Below, piece after piece: positions 22,106 through 23,938 of a DNA stretch of 23,938 nt. The DNA is from CAYVAP01 sp964343195 (GTDB taxonomy: Bacteria; Bacteroidota; Bacteroidia; J057): assembly GCA_964343195.1 (NCBI GenBank), contig CAYFIR010000105.1, positions 1 through 23,938 of the forward strand. Reading direction: 5' to 3'. Made by a program: the position numbers and the translations under genes. Positions within the stretch are counted from its first letter, which is position 1. Each line of letters opens with the position of its first letter. Below the pieces are notes generated by a model. That model saw only the letters and a program-made list of their open reading frames with translations. It was not told the origin of the DNA and did not search any database.

Positions 22106-23203
22106 TAATCCTTTCTCGTGGCCATGCCCGTCTGCATCAGATATTCCCGGATAAATTCATCCAGATAACCATCCATCACGGCCTGGATATCCTGGCTTTT
22201 GAGCTCGGTGCGAAGGTCTTTGACCTGCTTGTAGGGGTGAAAAACGTAGTTGCGAATCTGAGAGCCCCATTCGATGGCAGACTTTTCCCCTTCTGATGCA
22301 GCGATTTCTTCTGCTCGTTTTTCCAGTTCCAGGTCGTAGAGCTTGGACTTGAGCAACTGGAAAGCCTTCTCCTTGTTGCGGAGCTGAGATCGCTCGGTCT
22401 GGCTAAAGATAGATATTCCCGTCGGCAGGTGCTTGAGTCGCACAGCGGTTTCCACCTTGTTGACGTTCTGCCCTCCCTTACCGGATGAGTGAGTGGTGGT
22501 CACCTCCACATCAGCGGGGTTGATCTCAATTTCGATGCTATCATCGATCAGAGGTCGGACATCCACCGAGGCAAAAGTCGTCTGACGCTTTCCCTGGGCA
22601 TTGAAGGGGCTGATGCGCACCATGCGGTGAACGCCCTTTTCGCCCTTGAGGTAGCCGTAGGCATAAGGCCCGAGGATTTCCATCTCGACTGATTTGTAGC
22701 CGGCGGTGTCGCCTTCCACTTCGTCGAGGATGTTGACTTTGTATCCGTTTTTTTCGCCATACATGATGTACATGCGTCGCATCATGCTGACCCAGTCCTG
22801 GCTCTCAGTCCCGCCAGCACCAGAATTGATTTCCAGCACGCAGTCAAGGCGGTCTTCTTCCTTGTCCAGCATCTGCCGGAACTCGAGGTCTTCCACCTCT
22901 TTGGTCGCCTTGTCAAAGGCAGTTTTTAGTTCCTCCTCCCCGACTTCGCCTTCGCTAAAAAATTCATGAATAACCTCAAGTTCGCCGACGGCTTCATTGA
23001 GCTTTTTGTAGGCATCAGTCCAGTATTTGAGGTTGGATATCTCTTTCATCACCTTCTGGGCATCTTCAGGGTGTTCCCAAAAGTCGGGTTGCTGGGTGAT
23101 GAGTTCCTTTTCTTCTATTGTGGCCAATTTCCGGTCCACGTCAAAGATAGTCCTTCAGCGCAGTGGCGCGCTCCCGAAGGCCTCGTATTTGTTCCTGGTT
23201 CAT
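22105..23203 (-). CDS. prfB: Peptide chain release factor 2, with programmed +1 frameshift
   Basis: RF2 ends translation at UGA and UAA. The main frame (from 23139) holds the stop-codon-reading SPF motif (residues 198-200 of the full protein) and the catalytic GGQ (243-245, in SSGKGGQNVNK). The true start is ATG 23203. Twenty codons (MNQEQIRGLRERATALKDYL) run into an in-frame UGA at 23143-23141 within CTTTGAC. A +1 shift on CTT continues as DVDRKLATIEE, giving 365 residues, the same length as E. coli RF2. The joined N-terminus (LKDYLDVDRKL) fits the family well. An AAGGA stretch lies just upstream of the slip site, as in other prfB genes. Low RF2 allows the shift, so the gene regulates itself. 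The downstream membrane protein gene overlaps its stop. Confidence 0.95.
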
Positions 23204-23215
23204 TGAGTAATTGAA

Positions 23216-23236
23216 AATTCGTGATTCGTAATTCGT
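23216..23236. repeat. ATTCGT-type repeat before prfB
   Basis: AATTCGTGATTCGTAATTCG continues to T at 23236 and repeats ATTCGT three times. The same wording occurs at about 10034-10053, 10271-10299 and 14806-14834, always in spacers. Confidence 0.6.
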
Positions 23237-23247
23237 ATAAAATAAAA

Positions 23248-23300
23248 GAGGGCTGATCACTTCGCTGTCAGAAAGAAGGAGCTTTTTTATCTGCGCCCTC
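23248..23300 (-). terminator. Weak candidate terminator for nuoB
   Basis: On the minus strand GAGGGC (23300-23295) and GCCCTC (23253-23248) can pair and are followed by TTTTATTTTATA. The 41-base loop makes this a doubtful terminator. The 23204-23362 spacer otherwise has only the ATTCGT repeat. Confidence 0.25.
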
Positions 23301-23362
23301 ACTGCTCTCCGTGATCCTACCCAAGGCTCCGAAGATAGGTACTGACCTAGAATATTGAAAAC

Positions 23363-23878
23363 TCAGCCCTTGGGGGAAGGCTCGTCTTTTTTCATTTCAG
23401 GGACAAATAGCCGTTCTCCCCGGATTTTTTCCTGCAACTTGAGAATTCCCCCAATCAGAGCCTCTGGACGAGGAGGGCAACCCGGCACATACACATCTAC
23501 GGGGATGATTTTATCGACCCCTTTGACCACGTGGTAGCCGTGTTCCCAGTAGGGGCCACCGCAATTGGAGCAGGAACCCATGGAGATTACGTAGCGGGGC
23601 TCAGGCATTTGTTCGTAGAGGCGACGCACACGGTCAGCCATCTTGAACGTAACGGTCCCGGCGACGATCATGACATCAGACTGACGGGGAGAAGGTCGGG
23701 GAAATACCCCAAAGCGATCCAGGTCATAGTGACTGGCATTGGTCGCCATCATCTCGATGGCACAGCAGGCCAGCCCAAAGCCCATCGGCCATAGCGAGGA
23801 AAGTCTCGCCCAACTCAGCAGGTCTTCGACCCGTGTGATGAAAATTCGTCCCTGACCACTTTTATTCAGATCTGACAT
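23363..23878 (-). CDS. nuoB: NADH-quinone oxidoreductase subunit B (complex I)
   Basis: NuoB carries iron-sulfur cluster N2, the last electron carrier before quinone in respiratory complex I. The 171-residue protein has all four ligands: the tandem C38-C39 in GLACCAIEMM, C103 in SMGSCSNCGG and C134 in VPGCPPRPEA. The length is normal for the Bacteroidota. The rest of the nuo operon normally has nuoA upstream and nuoC downstream. Downstream (lower coordinates) there is no nuoC here but prfB, so either nuoB ends its transcription unit or the cluster is split. Upstream lies a heptamer repeat reaching the window edge. The start ATG 23878 is preceded by little SD sequence. Confidence 0.96.
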   Translation of the reverse strand: MSDLNKSGQGRIFITRVEDLLSWARLSSLWPMGFGLACCAIEMMATNASHYDLDRFGVFPRPSPRQSDVMIVAGTVTFKMADRVRRLYEQMPEPRYVISMGSCSNCGGPYWEHGYHVVKGVDKIIPVDVYVPGCPPRPEALIGGILKLQEKIRGERLFVPEMKKDEPSPKG

Positions 23879-23885
23879 GGGAGAA

Positions 23886-23938
23886 AGTTCGTAGTTCGTA
23901 GTTCGTAGTTCGTAGTTCGTAGTTCGTAGTTCGTAGTT
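23886..23938. repeat. Heptamer microsatellite (AGTTCGT)n upstream of nuoB
   Basis: At least seven perfect copies of AGTTCGT run to the end of the window, beginning 8 bases upstream of the nuoB start codon. The array probably continues outside. Degenerate copies lie at about 16608-16640. A perfect short-period array at this position would be prone to length change and could alter nuoB expression. Confidence 0.9.

Noticed and set aside
23142..23149. TATCTTTG on the minus strand as a promoter -7 box for prfB
   Set aside because: It fits TAnnTTTG but is part of the TAT-CTT-TGA frameshift site; the upstream 20 codons encode the normal RF2 N-terminus.
23886..23938. CRISPR or attachment site at the window end
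   Set aside because: A contiguous 7-base tandem without spacers is a simple microsatellite.

Overview
The window looks like chromosomal DNA of a moderately GC-rich member of the Bacteroidota, most likely close to Saprospiraceae/Lewinella-type marine or activated-sludge bacteria. This placement is inferred from several signs: two secreted proteins end in type IX secretion (Por/T9SS) sorting domains; likely promoters carry the Bacteroidota -7 box TAnnTTTG; the genes shown have little Shine-Dalgarno sequence; a YpdA-type flavoprotein is present; and most spacers are filled with short periodic repeats. No phage, plasmid, CRISPR or complete insertion sequence is visible.

Layout. 1-848: a decayed tRNA-Asp-like gene on the minus strand with a good promoter, then about 740 bases of non-coding DNA carrying inverted repeats. 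849-2940: comEC (DNA uptake channel, short form) followed by an IS200/RAYT-like HUH protein that lacks the expected catalytic tyrosine. 3162-7727: ypdA, surE, lpxB and a beta-ketoacyl synthase, all on the plus strand, with palindrome-filled gaps between ypdA, surE and lpxB. 7813-10026: a secreted vanadium haloperoxidase/PAP2-type enzyme with a T9SS tail. 10300-10935 (minus): a small J-domain protein. 11222-12026: a YcxB-like membrane protein gene split in two by about 290 bases of hairpin-rich DNA. 12471-13601: hemW. 13718-16592: a surface-polysaccharide block (Wzz-like chain-length protein, O-antigen ligase-like protein) whose last gene overlaps an alkyltransferase-like DNA repair gene. 16593-17453: a long spacer ending in a structured leader. 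17454-21671: a 1405-residue secreted protein with seven propeller repeats, two LamG domains, a beta-repeat region and a T9SS tail. 21710-23878 (minus): a small membrane protein translationally coupled to prfB, which needs a programmed +1 frameshift, and nuoB.

Working together. lpxB (lipid A), the Wzz/ligase pair (long surface glycans) and the two T9SS cargo proteins all concern the outer membrane and cell surface. T9SS cargo is commonly anchored to surface lipopolysaccharide, so the grouping is sensible, although the genes are separate units. The remaining genes (surE, hemW, prfB, nuoB, ypdA) are housekeeping.

The least ordinary material is between genes. Several families of inverted, short-periodic repeats recur in different spacers, one sits inside a broken gene, and the window also holds a Y1-type protein related to those that mobilise REP palindromes. 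I did not find a clear multi-gene novel defence or metabolic system.
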